A DNA stretch of 64,000 nucleotides from Lichenostomus cassidix (lineage: Eukaryota; Chordata; Aves; Passeriformes; Meliphagidae). The DNA is taken from NCBI GenBank assembly GCA_008360975.2, contig CM039189.1, forward strand, positions 13,334,056-13,398,055. Direction: 5' to 3'. Shown one piece after another: positions 51,097-62,325 of the stretch (positions within the stretch are counted from its first letter, which is position 1; every line of letters begins with the position of its first letter). A model generated the notes under the pieces. It was not told where the DNA came from, made no database searches, and saw only the letters and a program-made list of their open reading frames with translations. The translations under genes and the position numbers were made by a program.

Positions 51097-51113
51097 ACCC
51101 CTCCCCCCCCCCA
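51097..51113 (+). repeat. Poly-C tract
   Basis: A run of C broken by one T and one A, unusual against the AT-rich surroundings. Confidence 0.85.
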
Positions 51114-52656
51114 CCACTTCCATTCTTTTAATTTGTTTATGCTCTCAGTTTCTCCTACCAGGTCTTTTTTTCAAACTGTTTCATGATGCTTAAGGCTCTC
51201 CTTCCCCCTCTCCTCTCCCGTCTTTTCTCCTCTCCATTTTTATTCCTAACAGTCTTTACATCTCCATCACTCGCATTCAACGTGACACATTTAGGAATTT
51301 ACCCTTTTCCCCTCCTTATCTTTCTGTCAAAATACCTGTTCTTTCCCCTGCTGCAAAATTTCTCCAAGACGTTTTGTGAAGCCAAAGCATGATTTCTCAT
51401 CAGCTCCTTCACTGACACATTAGTGCATCGCTTCCCCTACTGTGCAGCAGAACAGGCTGTGTGTGCATAATGGGGTGTGCATTCCAGCAGATTGCAAGGA
51501 TGCTGAGGATGGTGGGTGTTAAAATGCTTGAATGTGTATGTGCATGCTGGTATATGGAGGTTCTCATATAGGTGCCAATTGCCAGATATACACCCGACCC
51601 TATGAATATCTGCAACTGGAACTTGATCATTATTAAATTCCACTTCCAAGTCATGCTGTAGAAATATTTTGCCTTAAGCAAATTACAGCAGATGCAGAAG
51701 CTTAATATGAAATAGGAAATGCCTCCACCTGATTATCTTTGAATCTTTTAGAGAGTCTGACCCAAACTAGAACATGTGGACAGTACAAGTGACAGGATGA
51801 TTATATTTTGAAGTGTGAAAAAAATATTAGAATGGCTGAGTCGCACAATATGCTATCCAAGGGAAGGAGGGAGCTGCTACTGGACTGCAGAGAGCAGAGC
51901 AGTAGCTCTCTGCTGATATGGGGCAGCCATGAGCACAGGGAACATGAATCCATGGGAATGATGCAGACTCTGGATAAGAACAGAGAAAGGAAAAAGAAGT
52001 AATTTCTTCTTTTTCACAGTGAAGCTCTGTGACTGAGGATGCTATGCCTGCTGCTAACCTCTCCTCCAAATTTTGCTGTTGCCTCTGTTTTCTTGTACAC
52101 CTGCTGTTTTTCAGCACAGACTGGTAACCCAAAGGTCACACAAATCTGCATTCATCCAACCAACTGCACTGCATCTGATTTACCAATAAGGGAGGCACCT
52201 GAGTGATACTGCACCACTTAAAGAAGTACCTGGATGGTTCTCTGCATGCATAAGTGGCAGCATTTCCCATTCATTAAAAACCAAAAGCATGCAGAAAAAT
52301 CCTTAAAAAGAAAAACATATCTAAACCCAGTAATACACTGTTAACCACCTGCCATGTCTAGTGCTGAATTGCCATCCCTTTGCTCTCCAAGAACTTGACA
52401 AGGCAAGTTCACCTCCCCAAGCATCTTGATTTGAAAAGAAGTAAAACATTCACCTTTTGAGCACTCTGAGATTTAGAGGCCAAAGGTCCGTAGTAGGCAA
52501 ACAGATTAAAAGAGAAAGAACAGTTTTACAGTTAAGATATACTCAAGTGTGCTGATTTTAATCTAATGCTCCAAAACCAGAATTGTTTCATCTCCCACAT
52601 CTCATTTAGAAACACACATCTCTCTTTTCTTTGTCTCTGTCTCCTCTCTTTCATAG

Positions 52657-52702
52657 AACAAAAAGAAGTAATGATGTTCACTGATGACATGTTTCAGGAA
52701 GG
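52657..52702 (+). other. Candidate 46-nt + strand exon with excellent splice sites
   Basis: About 40 bases of almost pure C and T (52617-52650) lead to CATAG at 52656, among the best acceptors in the window. The segment ends at a GTAAGT donor at 52703. Only one frame is open (QKEVMMFTDDMFQE), with two bases before the first codon and two (GG) after the last. This fits in phase with the candidate at 54879-54970, giving a Gly codon at the joint. It could instead read into 53622 for 26 codons before a stop. The peptide is not recognised. An exon of an unknown or poorly conserved gene, or of a long non-coding RNA, is plausible; a decoy is not excluded. Confidence 0.3.
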
Positions 52703-53621
52703 GTAAGTATGATAACAAGAATTAAATACAGGACATTGGCAGAATAATGCCAGGAACAGGAATAATTTCATTAATAATCTCACATTCACCTACTCATCAG
52801 TTCTACAGTCTGGAACTTCAAGCTAAGCTTTCTATATTGAAATAACAGGTCTTTGTTTCAAAAATAAAAAATATATACATAGAAAATGCAAACCTCTCAC
52901 AAGTCATATATACACACATATGATGGCAGTTTTTGCATTACTACAGCTATGTGCTGACTATATTTAATTTAGTCCTCTCACCCTCCTTCAGTTTCACAGT
53001 CATATAATTGTTATAACATTTTCATCAATACCTCATTCACTTTGAAAATATAAGTCTCTGTCCACCTCTAGATAGGAAATTATTTTTTTGTTTCTTATCC
53101 ACCTTTGCTACAATAATGAAATATCTCAAGACTTATTGTTAGATGTGTTTCTTTTTTGAAATGCCATTATTACACAGAGCACCCTGACAACCAGAAACCA
53201 AGAAAGAATAACTTTCCAGAAGTTACATTCCTCAATCAACACAAGTTTGCAACTTTAATAGTGCCATCAGTCAGATGGACATGGAAACGATTGTGTATTT
53301 CATAAGGTTCCAGAACTACTGTCAGTCAAGAGTTATGTGTCATATCCATACAGGAAAACTACTGGAAATACAAATTTTCCTTCTGTCTTCTATAATGTAT
53401 TTACACACTGACTCTATTGAGCTCCATATAATGAAGAGACTTGTGACTAACAGAACACTAGCATGCCCAGTATGTGGAAAATCCAGCAGAAAAGCATATT
53501 TTTGCATTTTCAGAAGTAAGAGGACACCACACCTAACTTAACAACGTGTCAGTTTTGCCAATTTTGTCAGAGCTGAACACAACAGCTCAGGCCACTCAAA
53601 TGTGCCTCCTTGTTTCTTCAG

Positions 53622-53810
53622 GCCATCAGCACAGTGTCACAGCTCAAGCAGATGCAAAGGACACAGTGCAATGAGTGCACACTGCAGGAACTGCGATCAC
53701 TAGGTGATGTCCCTGCCATGGCCACTAGAAACTATGGTGGTTCAAGGCCAGACAGCTGGTACATGGAAAAGATGAAAACATCACATCAGCTGCTCCCATG
53801 TACTGAGTGA
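53622..53810 (+). other. Candidate 3' terminal exon, 62 codons, unrecognised
   Basis: CCTCCTTGTTTCTTCAG ends at 53621 and is a strong acceptor. From the next base one frame is open for 62 codons to TGA at 53808-53810, beginning AISTVSQLKQMQRTQCNECT and ending SHQLLPCTE. No good donor lies inside apart from a weak GTGATG near 53703, so it would be a last exon. The first AATAAA downstream is near 54670, about 860 bases on, which would make a long 3' untranslated region. The peptide matches no family I know. Confidence 0.18.
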
Positions 53811-54602
53811 AATGAGTCTTGTCATCTTGATGCATTTATCCACTGTGTGCATTTTGTAAGTCACTGTTACCAAGAGATGAGTGGATATAAACATCCTATG
53901 TAATGCAAGATTTAATATAAATAGTGGTTAATGACTAGCTCAAGATGAGAGTTGTTACTGTTTTGGTGAAGGTCTTGGCCCTCTCGGAAGCTTCTCTTGC
54001 ACACTCTGTGCCTCTGCAAGGGATTGCTCCCCTAAGCACTGTAAACAGTAGGCAGAAAGTGGCAAAATTTCTGGAGACAGCAACAGAAACTCTGCATTAC
54101 ATGATCTAATTTCTACATTATTCCTGCCTGTCCAGGACTTTGATCATAGTGCATTAACTCATGACCAGTCTCTAGGATGACCAGGGTCTCTCCCCTTTGC
54201 GCACATTACTTATTTAGACTACACAGAGTAAATTGACAAGACTATACACTGTAACAGTCACTTCAAAATTAGTATTAGAGAAGCTCTATTTTTTCTAGAA
54301 ATCATTAATGGAACTAGTACAACAGAAGAACTTTGCCTATAAAATGCTTGAAGTGGTGAAGATCCCTTGTATTTTGCTCATCAGAGGTGTGATAGCTGAA
54401 TGCTGAATATTCCTTTATTTCATACTTAGGAAGTATTGAAAAAAAAATATTTTCCCATGAAATGTCTGGATTGCCTGCAGGAAGAAATAGAGTGTGTGCC
54501 CAATGCAGTTCTTCACAGTTGCCTGCAGAGAACTATATGTTGACTTTTTTTTTATTAATGGAAGTGAAGGAAGGGTTTTTTTCCCCTTCATCTTGGGCTT
54601 AC

Positions 54603-54652
54603 CTAACTTATTGCCATTAACCTTGCAGATAATAAGTCTTCCATCTTCTTTT
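54603..54652 (-). other. Candidate 50-nt minus-strand exon
   Basis: On the minus strand, TTTATTTCATTTCTGTCATTAG is a strong acceptor and the segment ends with TAG followed by the donor GTAAGC. One frame is open: one leading base, then KEDGRLIICKVNGNKL, then one trailing G. The DGRL and VNG pair recalls PDZ domains, but the Gly-Asp between them that PDZ domains normally carry is missing, so I do not assign it. Phase fits the minus-strand candidate at 49551-49749, with a Gly codon across the joint. Confidence 0.2.
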
Positions 54653-54878
54653 CTAATGACAGAAATGAAATAAACTCAAGCCACTTCAGCACAGCTTTGA
54701 AACTCTCCTTCTGATGTGTCATCAAAGCAGTCCTGAACAGGCTTTAAAATGAGATGGTTAAATGAGCTGCAGTTCTGCCTCACTCCCTCCTCCCACCTGT
54801 TGAATCCCATGACCTAGAAGTGAAGAAGCCACCTGCATCCCTCCTGCCAGCTCAAACTGCTCCACGTGATTACTGCAG

Positions 54879-54970
54879 CTGTATCCAGCATGCTACAGAG
54901 GGATGCAGAATCACAGAAAATATTACTGAGACAATAGCAATACGAAGTAAAATTCCAAAAAGAGAGCACT
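54879..54970 (+). other. Candidate 92-nt + strand exon
   Basis: An acceptor (CTCCACGTGATTACTGCAG) ends at 54878 and a donor (GTAAGTG) starts at 54971. The open frame has one leading base, 30 codons (CIQHATEGCRITENITETIA, then IRSKIPKREH) and one trailing T. Phase matches the candidate at 52657-52702 on the left and at 57667-57793 on the right. It contains an N-linked glycosylation-type NIT. The acceptor is only moderate and the base before the donor is T. No family is recognised. Confidence 0.22.
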
Positions 54971-56249
54971 GTAAGTGGGGGGTGAAGCCAAGTGCTACCT
55001 GGACAGCCAGAATTGCCTTCCTCAGTGCACTCCACTGTAACTGACATGCCACAGCTACAGTCTTGACCTAGTAGTGTTTCATTTTATTAAACTATCATTG
55101 TTCCTAAATTCAGCCAGAATGATCCCAGATCTATAATTTTTCTTCCACTCAAAAGCATACTGCTGTTTTGGAAAACATCCTGGTCTCCAAGAAGATTATG
55201 AGAAATATCAATCCATTAATACTGTTCCTTAGGAGTTAATTTCATCTCTATGTAAGTATATAAAAGGGTTCTTACACAGAGGGCAATTGAGTTGAACTAA
55301 AGCTGTGCAAAATGTACAAAGAGCCACATGAAACTATATAGAACTCACCAGGTCTAAGGAGTGCACTAATAATTTGAACCAGCAGGGTTTTGCTCTAAAT
55401 TTTATTGAGCCAGAAAACCTTTCATTAAAATCAGAAATGCAACTCTGGTCACTCTCTGGAATTGTACACATTTCTGGAAGCTAATTACTTCACTTCTTCC
55501 TCCCCCTCTACCCCTTCCAGGATGAATGCTGTGGCTGTTACACAAAGCCATAGATATAAGTTTCATAGTTAGACTTCTGGAAGGCTAATTGGCTCCATGT
55601 GACCAACATGAAACCTGCTACAGCTAAGCACAGAGCCTCTCTGTACTTGACTTCCATAATTCTGAATTCCAAAAAGTAAAAATGCTAAGAGACACTCTTT
55701 TAAACACTACCACATTGGGTTGCTGCCTCCTGCTGCGACTGACCCAAAGAGAAGAGCCTGTCACTGCTCTCAGCAAGCACATCAGTCCTTCGGTCTGTGC
55801 TTCCGGGGGAGAGGTTTTGGGTTCAGTCCCTCTGGCAAAGCAATTATGTTGTTACAAATCTCTACTAGCTTCCACACAAAGTTTTACTACCTATTTGTGC
55901 AACCAGGGAGAAGGAAGTGAATCAATCTTAACTCTTTACCTGGCTTCCCTTTAAAAAAAAAAAATAGAATAGGGTTTCAAATTTGAAACATAAAGTATTC
56001 CTTAGATGACTCTGCCACTACCTCATTCAGGTTTCAAGCCTACAGCAAATCCAAAGGCAGTGAGGTAGGAAACACTGGTTTACAGTGAGTCTTTTGTTAA
56101 TAACTCTATCTAAAAGTGTTTAACTATAACACATACTCTCCACTCTCCTGATCACACATGCAGAAGGAGCAATTTAATAGCCAAAAATGTTTACAGGTAT
56201 GCAGGTTCCAGATCCACTCACTCTGATGAAAAAAAAAAATTGAATACAC

Positions 56250-56288
56250 TTTGGGGGGAACTAAAATACATTTATTTGGGGGGAACTA
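56250..56288 (+). repeat. Direct repeat TTTGGGGGGAACTA
   Basis: The 14-mer occurs at 56250-56263 and again at 56275-56288, a period of 25 bases, identical in both copies and carrying a G6 run in AT-rich DNA. It may be slippage or paired protein-binding sites. Confidence 0.8.
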
Positions 56289-57320
56289 GAGCTTCATCAA
56301 TCTTCAATTTATATAACTCTGGTTTTCATAGCACTTAGAGGACTAGATGTATAAAATAACAGCAGTACTAGAAGCAACTGTTCAAATAGAAAAAATAAAC
56401 ACAAGTGGAAATTTCTCCTTAGGAAGGGAAGAATTTTCACAGAAACAGTAACCAGACCAGATAAAGTGTGAAAGTCAGGGGATGAGCTTGGCATATTCTC
56501 AACACTGTAATTTTTATTTCAGTTGTCATAGATGAAATTGCAAGACTTGTTCTGTTTAAATATGTTGAACTAAAAATTTTGATAATAATTGAGCCTTTTA
56601 GACAAAACAGGATCAAAGATTTGAAAATACTAGAATTTATATCAGTGATTAAAAAATATCATTGAATTTGATGAGGACAATCAGAGCAAAAATATGCAAG
56701 ACCTGAAAGAAAAAAGAAATTAAAATTTAGTAAGAACTGGATGACCTTAATAACTCAAATAGCAAGAGAGAAGTGAAATTGGATAATAAGATGTTATTAA
56801 ACTAAAAGCTTGGAAAACAATAATTAAAAATGACCATAACCAACAGATGACCCTTGGTAGAGTCAAACAAGCATGCTGTGCTGCAAAGCTGGGGTGTGAT
56901 GTACTTCCAGTGTTCATGTACCAGAGTAAGGTTTGCTTTGAAAAAAAACATTAGGAAGTTTGTTGGCAAATACAAGTAATGACCTTTATCGATCACAGCC
57001 TAACAGTAGATACATAGCATTCTGTCTTGCCTCCTGAATATTTGGAAGTAGCTGACATCAGAATTTACTGCACTTATCTTAAGGGTAGAACATTCAGCAT
57101 CTGTTTCAAAGCACAAAACTGTACTAGTAAACAGTTTGTGATCAAAAAACCCCAGCTATACTGTACTGTGACAATGACCCTGAGATCCACCAATGAGGAA
57201 TACGTAATTATGGAGAGTAATTAAATCCTCATCTTTGTTAGCATTTGGAAACAACTTTTTCCCCATGGATATCAAAAACACTGAACGAACTTAATTTTTG
57301 GTCATTGTCAGTGTCTCTTC

Positions 57321-57343
57321 TTCTTTCTTTTTTTTTTTTTTTT
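57321..57343 (+). repeat. Poly-T tract
   Basis: A run of T with one C near the left. No retroposon body is visible next to it. Confidence 0.85.
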
Positions 57344-57666
57344 AATGAAATCTTCCTTTAACCTGAACAACTGCTCATGGTCACCTTCTGAAACTGGATG
57401 TTGTTCCTTTGTATATTTAAAACCCCCATGACACATCAAAAAAGTGATGCTGAGAACTGGACATGAACAGTATATGGGATAATCATCATTATTTCTTCCC
57501 CTTCACTATCCAGAAGCAAATTTTACTGTAAATCACTGAGAAGCAAACTCCACAATGTCTTCTTTCCTTCTACCCACATTTTCATTTCAAGCATCAGCTC
57601 ACAAAAACATTTTGCAGAGGGAAAAGAAATAAAAATCAACTTTTCCCAGAGCTTTTTTTTTTCCAG

Positions 57667-57793
57667 TTGATTGCTACTTCTTGGCACCAATTATAAGCAA
57701 CTGCTTCACAGCTGAACCAAAGCAGCACAGTCAGCAAAATCACAGCCTCTCCATTCGCAAGCAATCAGAGAGACTCGATGCAAAGGAGCAAAG
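57667..57793 (+). other. Candidate 127-nt + strand exon, best single coding-like candidate
   Basis: GAGCTTTTTTTTTTCCAG ends at 57666, a very strong acceptor. The segment ends AAAG followed by the donor GTGAGA at 57794. Only one frame is open across it: two leading bases, 41 codons, two trailing bases (AG). The peptide includes CFTAEPKQHSQQNHSLSIRK and then QSERLDAKEQ, a hydrophilic, Gln/Ser/Lys/Glu-rich composition typical of a disordered protein region. Two CpGs are present. Phase fits the candidate at 54879-54970 (a Phe codon across the joint) and a 16-nt piece at 59203. I cannot name a family. The unit could belong to a rapidly evolving gene or a long non-coding RNA. Confidence 0.3.
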
Positions 57794-57809
57794 GTGAGAC
57801 AGACACAGG

Positions 57810-59195
57810 CCTAATAGGCCAAGGAGGAATATGCCCCTAGTTCTGCTCCGTCCAGGCAGCCTGGTTGGTAGAATGTAAATCTCTGGTAAACAATTTCACT
57901 GCCTGTCTGACAAAGAATTGCAAACTCAGTAGGAAGCACGAAACTGCTGGGACAAGGGGGACTACAGATCCTGCCACACTAAAGCCAGTGTTAAAAATAA
58001 AAGCATATCATGAACTCACTGCCCAGCTGGAATGAGGCATGTCTGGTCATTGGTCAATAGTGACAGAGGTAACAGAAAGACCAAAGACCATACTCAATGC
58101 CTCTTCTTAATGACAGGAGACATCAAACAGCTGACTGTACAACCAGTAGGATTTCACAGCCTGCCTCAGTATCATGCTTCACACCTTGATTCCTGGCTCT
58201 GGTTCTTCATCCTGCTTCCTACCTGCTGAGCCCTGGTTCCTCATATTTTCTTTACTCTATCCTCCCTGTGCTACAGCTTGCCCGTCTCTAGCCTTCTTGA
58301 CCAAATCCAGCACTGCACACTGGCTGCTGCCTTGCTGCTTGGAGTCCTTGGCAGTCCTTGTCTCAGACCTAAACAATTACCTCAGCCCTGAGCTGATGTG
58401 TTATTTAATCACTGTGAGTCCTCAATCATGACCCCAGAGCTGATTTGTTAGTCTGTCATCAGCCTGGTCTATCTCAGAAGCACAGATGTCTTATACAGGT
58501 GATGCAGGGTTTGGTTCTTCAGGTCAGAATTCCTTTGAACTCCCCTAGAAGTCAGCACCACAGCATGGGGGTCTCCACATCTCTACTGTTTGCAAGCTTT
58601 AGCAGAGAAGTCAGCTTGATTAGGTTTAAATCAGTTTTCTGGAGAGTGCTCAGTCATGCATAGTCATGTTTAACTAATAAGTACCACAGAAGGTCAACAA
58701 AGAAGTGTGATATACATAACACAGAAAGCAGCTCTGATCACTTCAGTACCACACCCTGCAAGCTGTTGGCAAGTGCTATGGCTTTAGCAGTAATTTTGGA
58801 TACAGTTGGGTGACTTTTTGCAGTGATCACTACAGAAGTGCCTGGTACTACCATTAAGTAATTTCCCTAGCTGATCTAGTGGATGCTGAAGAAGATTACA
58901 TTAACCTAGCTCTCTGTATTCATAATGAAGTTCTATATGATCTACCTTAGCAGAGAGTGAAAAACAGTAATCAGCACACCAAGACAGAGCAGAAGCATGA
59001 AATCTGCCTAGGGCAGCAGGCTAATGCAGGCAACAGTCAGAAGCTCAAGTGAAAAACCCTCTCTGTTCCCACAGGAGCACAGGTCTCTTCCAAGCTGGCT
59101 CTGCATCAGCAGTAGGGCACAGGCTTGTTGAAAACATTTACAGCTCTCTGAGGGCGGGATGGCTATCAGCTCTGAGCCCTCAGCCCTAATGCTGC
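57810..59195. other. Non-coding stretch with a pyrimidine-rich patch
   Basis: From about 58150 to 58440 the sequence is C/T-rich and GC-richer than its flanks, with repeated CTGCTT- and CCTGG-like words, resembling in texture the patch at 39060-39290. Origin unknown. No gene is confirmed. Confidence 0.55.
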
Positions 59196-59310
59196 CCCAC
59201 AGAACTGCTAGGCTGAAGGTGAGAAGGATCTGAGAGAGCAGAATAAAAAAGATCATGGCCAGATGTGGGGTGAATACCCACTTCTGGGGAAGGATGAGCA
59301 CACCATGCAA
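59008..59310 (-). other. 100-codon minus-strand ATG frame with a hydrophobic segment, doubtful
   Basis: ATG with G at +4 starts at 59310 and the frame stops at 59008. Residues about 19-39 form a hydrophobic stretch (MIFFILLSQILLTFSLAVLW), like a signal anchor, followed by a Cys-rich tail. There is no promoter, no recognised family, and the opposite strand holds the 16-nt splice-bounded piece. Probably chance, but worth a conservation test. Confidence 0.12.
59203..59218 (+). other. Possible 16-nt microexon
   Basis: CCCTAATGCTGCCCCACAG precedes the segment and GTGAGA follows. It has one leading base plus five codons (TARLK), in phase with the end of the candidate at 57667-57793. Very short segments like this occur often by chance, so support is weak. 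Confidence 0.1.
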
Positions 59311-59319
59311 CCAAGAAAC

Positions 59320-62300
59320 TTTGAAATCATTTGTGAAATACTATGATCAGGGCAGAGAATGTGTTTTACAAACAAAAAAACAATTCAGTGTCAGCCAACT
59401 CAAACTACAGTACAATTAGCTGGATGAGTTGCCTGTCCTTGAGTGACCAAGGACCACAAGATCCCTTCTGGCTTCAGGGCCAGCCTGCTCTGCAATCTTC
59501 ATCCCTTAGTTAATGATGTTACTTTGTGGGTGCATACTCAGGTCAGAAGTCCAATAGCTGGTGCAAGCCTTTGTCTTACTCACTTTCTATTTATACATTG
59601 ACCTTGCTTTCCTTGCTCTCCTACATATGGTACTAGCTGTGAACTGCTGCAGACTGTAGAACTCCTCCCACCCACACGTAGAAGAACCCCTCCTTCATTT
59701 CCCTGTTTTACACTCCAGCAGACATGAAAGCCACTTGCATTACTCCCCCAATTTGTACGTACATAATTTTCTTACACTCCTGCCACGAAGTTAAGCAGGC
59801 AATTTACCTAAAGTCTATCACAGACTTTTGTCGACTCACCAGATCCATAAACAGAAGTTCAGGGATGATAAGTAGGGAAAAGCAGAACTGAAGTACTATG
59901 TCATGCAGGAAATCAAAGCAGAGACTGCTAATACTCTGGGAATCACACTTCCTTGCAAGGGTAGTCATTTGTAGAGGACACTCCTGCATCCTCTCTAAGG
60001 CAGCTGTATTAAATTATTACCGTGTTTTTTTGTTCTACAACTCATCATAAGAATTGCATTTGGAATTCTTTTTAAACATTCATATCATTTGACAAAGAAA
60101 ATTCCCATTAATGCAGAAGTCATAAGAACTACTGAAAGTGATGCTCTTTTTCACAGCCCTTATTTTTCAAAAACATGCAAAACTACATAACAACCAAACG
60201 AACAAACAGTATTTCATCACTTTTCTTCCATTTTCAATAATTCATAGCCCTAATATTTACTCTATTACCTGTGCAGCGTAAATATTAATGACATGACACT
60301 ACAAACTTTGAGTACTTTCTGACTAGATCAACAGAGAATTCTTGCCCTTGGACTAAAGACAAAAGATTGTCACTGTGATTAATAACAAAAGAGACAAAAC
60401 CTTGTAACTGCAATCAAGAAACATATTATTCTAGAGAAACAATTTCGTTCCTAAATGCATTTCACAAAGACTTGAGATGTGTTTTAAAAAACATCAGAAA
60501 ACCCACTCTGAAATTACTGTATTGCATGGAAGCTTTGGCAATCTTTTTACTGCACTGCAATGTTCCAAAAGATCTATGCCTCGCATTTAACAGGTTTTGC
60601 ATTTCACACGTTTAATGTTACAATGCACTAGTAAAAATGAAGGTTACATCTCACTTTCCCTGAACGATTAATTTCAACATACTTTTAGAGGAAAAAATTC
60701 AACTCTTATTGAAGAGGGTAGAATAGAATGGATTGTACTGCCAAACTACTCACCTATACACAAATAAATTAAAGAGGACTCTTTCCCCCAGTTTTCCCAG
60801 AAGGAAAAACAATACTCATTTATGATTTCATTGAATTCAAATCTACTCAAAATTTAGAAACCTATGATGGCACAAATCTGTTAACACATCCGAAAGGTTC
60901 TTGCACTTTCCTAATGCTACTATTACTAATAACGCTTTATCTGAACCCACTTTACTGCACAAAAGTCTATTCAGTGCAGTTCAGCCACTTGATGAGCAAA
61001 GGTCAACATTTCCACAGTGCTGGCACGAAAATAATTAATGAAAGTAGGAATCTGCAGCTCAGTATTCTTTAAAGAGTTATAAGTATCTGGTGAGAGATTG
61101 TCACCATGTATAGGCCAGGACAATCTGGACTCCTGGATTCTGAACTAATACTTACTCTACTTAGTACAGAGAGCTCCTTCCCCCCCCACCCCAGTTTTCT
61201 CCATTTACTTCAGGAACAATATGGGCACTTATCTTTTTTTCTGCCCATTCCCTTGGCAAGTGATAAATCTTGAAATGCATTTCTCACATGTTGACAACTA
61301 TTGACACTATTAACTGGGGGCTGCCTGAGATGCATGAAATCCTATCATCTCTCTCATCCACAACCATCAGGAAGAACTCAATAACCAAATCAGATATTTA
61401 CTAGCAGATGAGTGAAGTGTAGTGTTTTGGCAACCTTCACCAGTCTTTGTTCTTCAATTCTGTTCAGCTTTTCTCTCCTTTGTTTGGCTTGATGATCAAA
61501 GTCCACAATGTGAGGGCTACAATATGCCTAGTTTAGCATGCAAATGCAAAGATCAAAAGCAGCCCTCCTTTTTACGAGCACACACGCACTGTCTTCGTCA
61601 ATACCCACATACATCCCACTTCTGGGTTTTGCCACTGGGAATATGAGATCTAAATTAGATTCAGAGGACAGGAGAGAGAAAATTAGCGGTATGTCATTTC
61701 CACCCATTCCAGCATAGTTAGCCACAAGTTGTGGCATAAGCAATAAATTATATACTGTGAAATTTCAAAGAACCACAGTCAATCAACATGAGATTCATTC
61801 CAGTGTTTGTTTGTTTCTTCACTTTGGCCTTTATTTAATTACTACTCTGGGTATAAAACAATTTTCATGCATTGCTTAATCACATCGAGACAAGCATATC
61901 TGGACCCACGTCAAGTAGACAAAGACTTGTGCTCCAAATATGTACAGGGGAGCTCACTTTGAGCAGAGAGGAAGAGAAAACCAGTGCCATCCTTTATCAC
62001 CACTTAGCATACAGATTTAAAAGCTTGCAATTCTGACGTGACCAAGAGGAACCACTTTGCCACAAGGACAAGACTTCTCTCTTTACTTCCCTGTAATTTA
62101 TAAACCTTCCATAACAATGGCTCCTTTTGGTTCAGAGAACCCATCTGTAGTTCTCCCCTGATATCCATCAAAGTCTGCAGAGTTATCTTCAGGATCAGTG
62201 TTTGATAGCTTTTCTAATAATGTCAGTTCAACTCTGATCCTTTTTTTCACAAGGACTTTCTTTTTTTTGCTTTATGCAAACATTCCCTCTGTTGCCAGAG

Positions 62301-62322
62301 TGCTTTTCCTTTTTTTAAAAAA
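59320..62322. other. AT-rich non-coding stretch
   Basis: I see no gene. A C-run (about 61180-61194) and a minus-strand acceptor directly abutting a GTGAGT donor at 60752-60755 (listed separately) are the only local features. Other frames are short. Confidence 0.7.
60750..60778 (-). other. Acceptor abutting donor on the minus strand
   Basis: On the minus strand, CTCTTTAATTTATTTGTGTATAG is followed at once by GTGAGTAG, so both splice signals share one junction (60754/60753). This recursive-splice-like layout is on the opposite strand from the site at 46446, so at most one of the two can serve the same transcript. Confidence 0.18.
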
Positions 62323-62325
62323 GAG

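Larger units (their letters stand above)
49756..52650. other. Non-coding stretch with pyrimidine-rich and poly-C tracts
   Basis: I see no gene. It holds a T-run at 50710-50732, a C-run at 51097-51113 and a long C/T-rich section around 51190-51260. The acceptor near 52120 (CTGCTGTTTTTCAG) has no good donor after it. Confidence 0.65.

Noticed and set aside
54603..54652. Reading the minus-strand candidate exon as part of a PDZ domain
   Set aside because: DGRL and VNG are present, but the Gly-Asp and following residues that normally lie between them are absent, and nothing nearby supplies the carboxylate-binding GLGF-type loop.
58150..58440. Pyrimidine-rich patch as a diverged LTR or as a copy of the patch at 39060-39290
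   Set aside because: They share only short words such as CTCTGGTTCT. I cannot align them over a useful length by eye, so common origin is unsupported.
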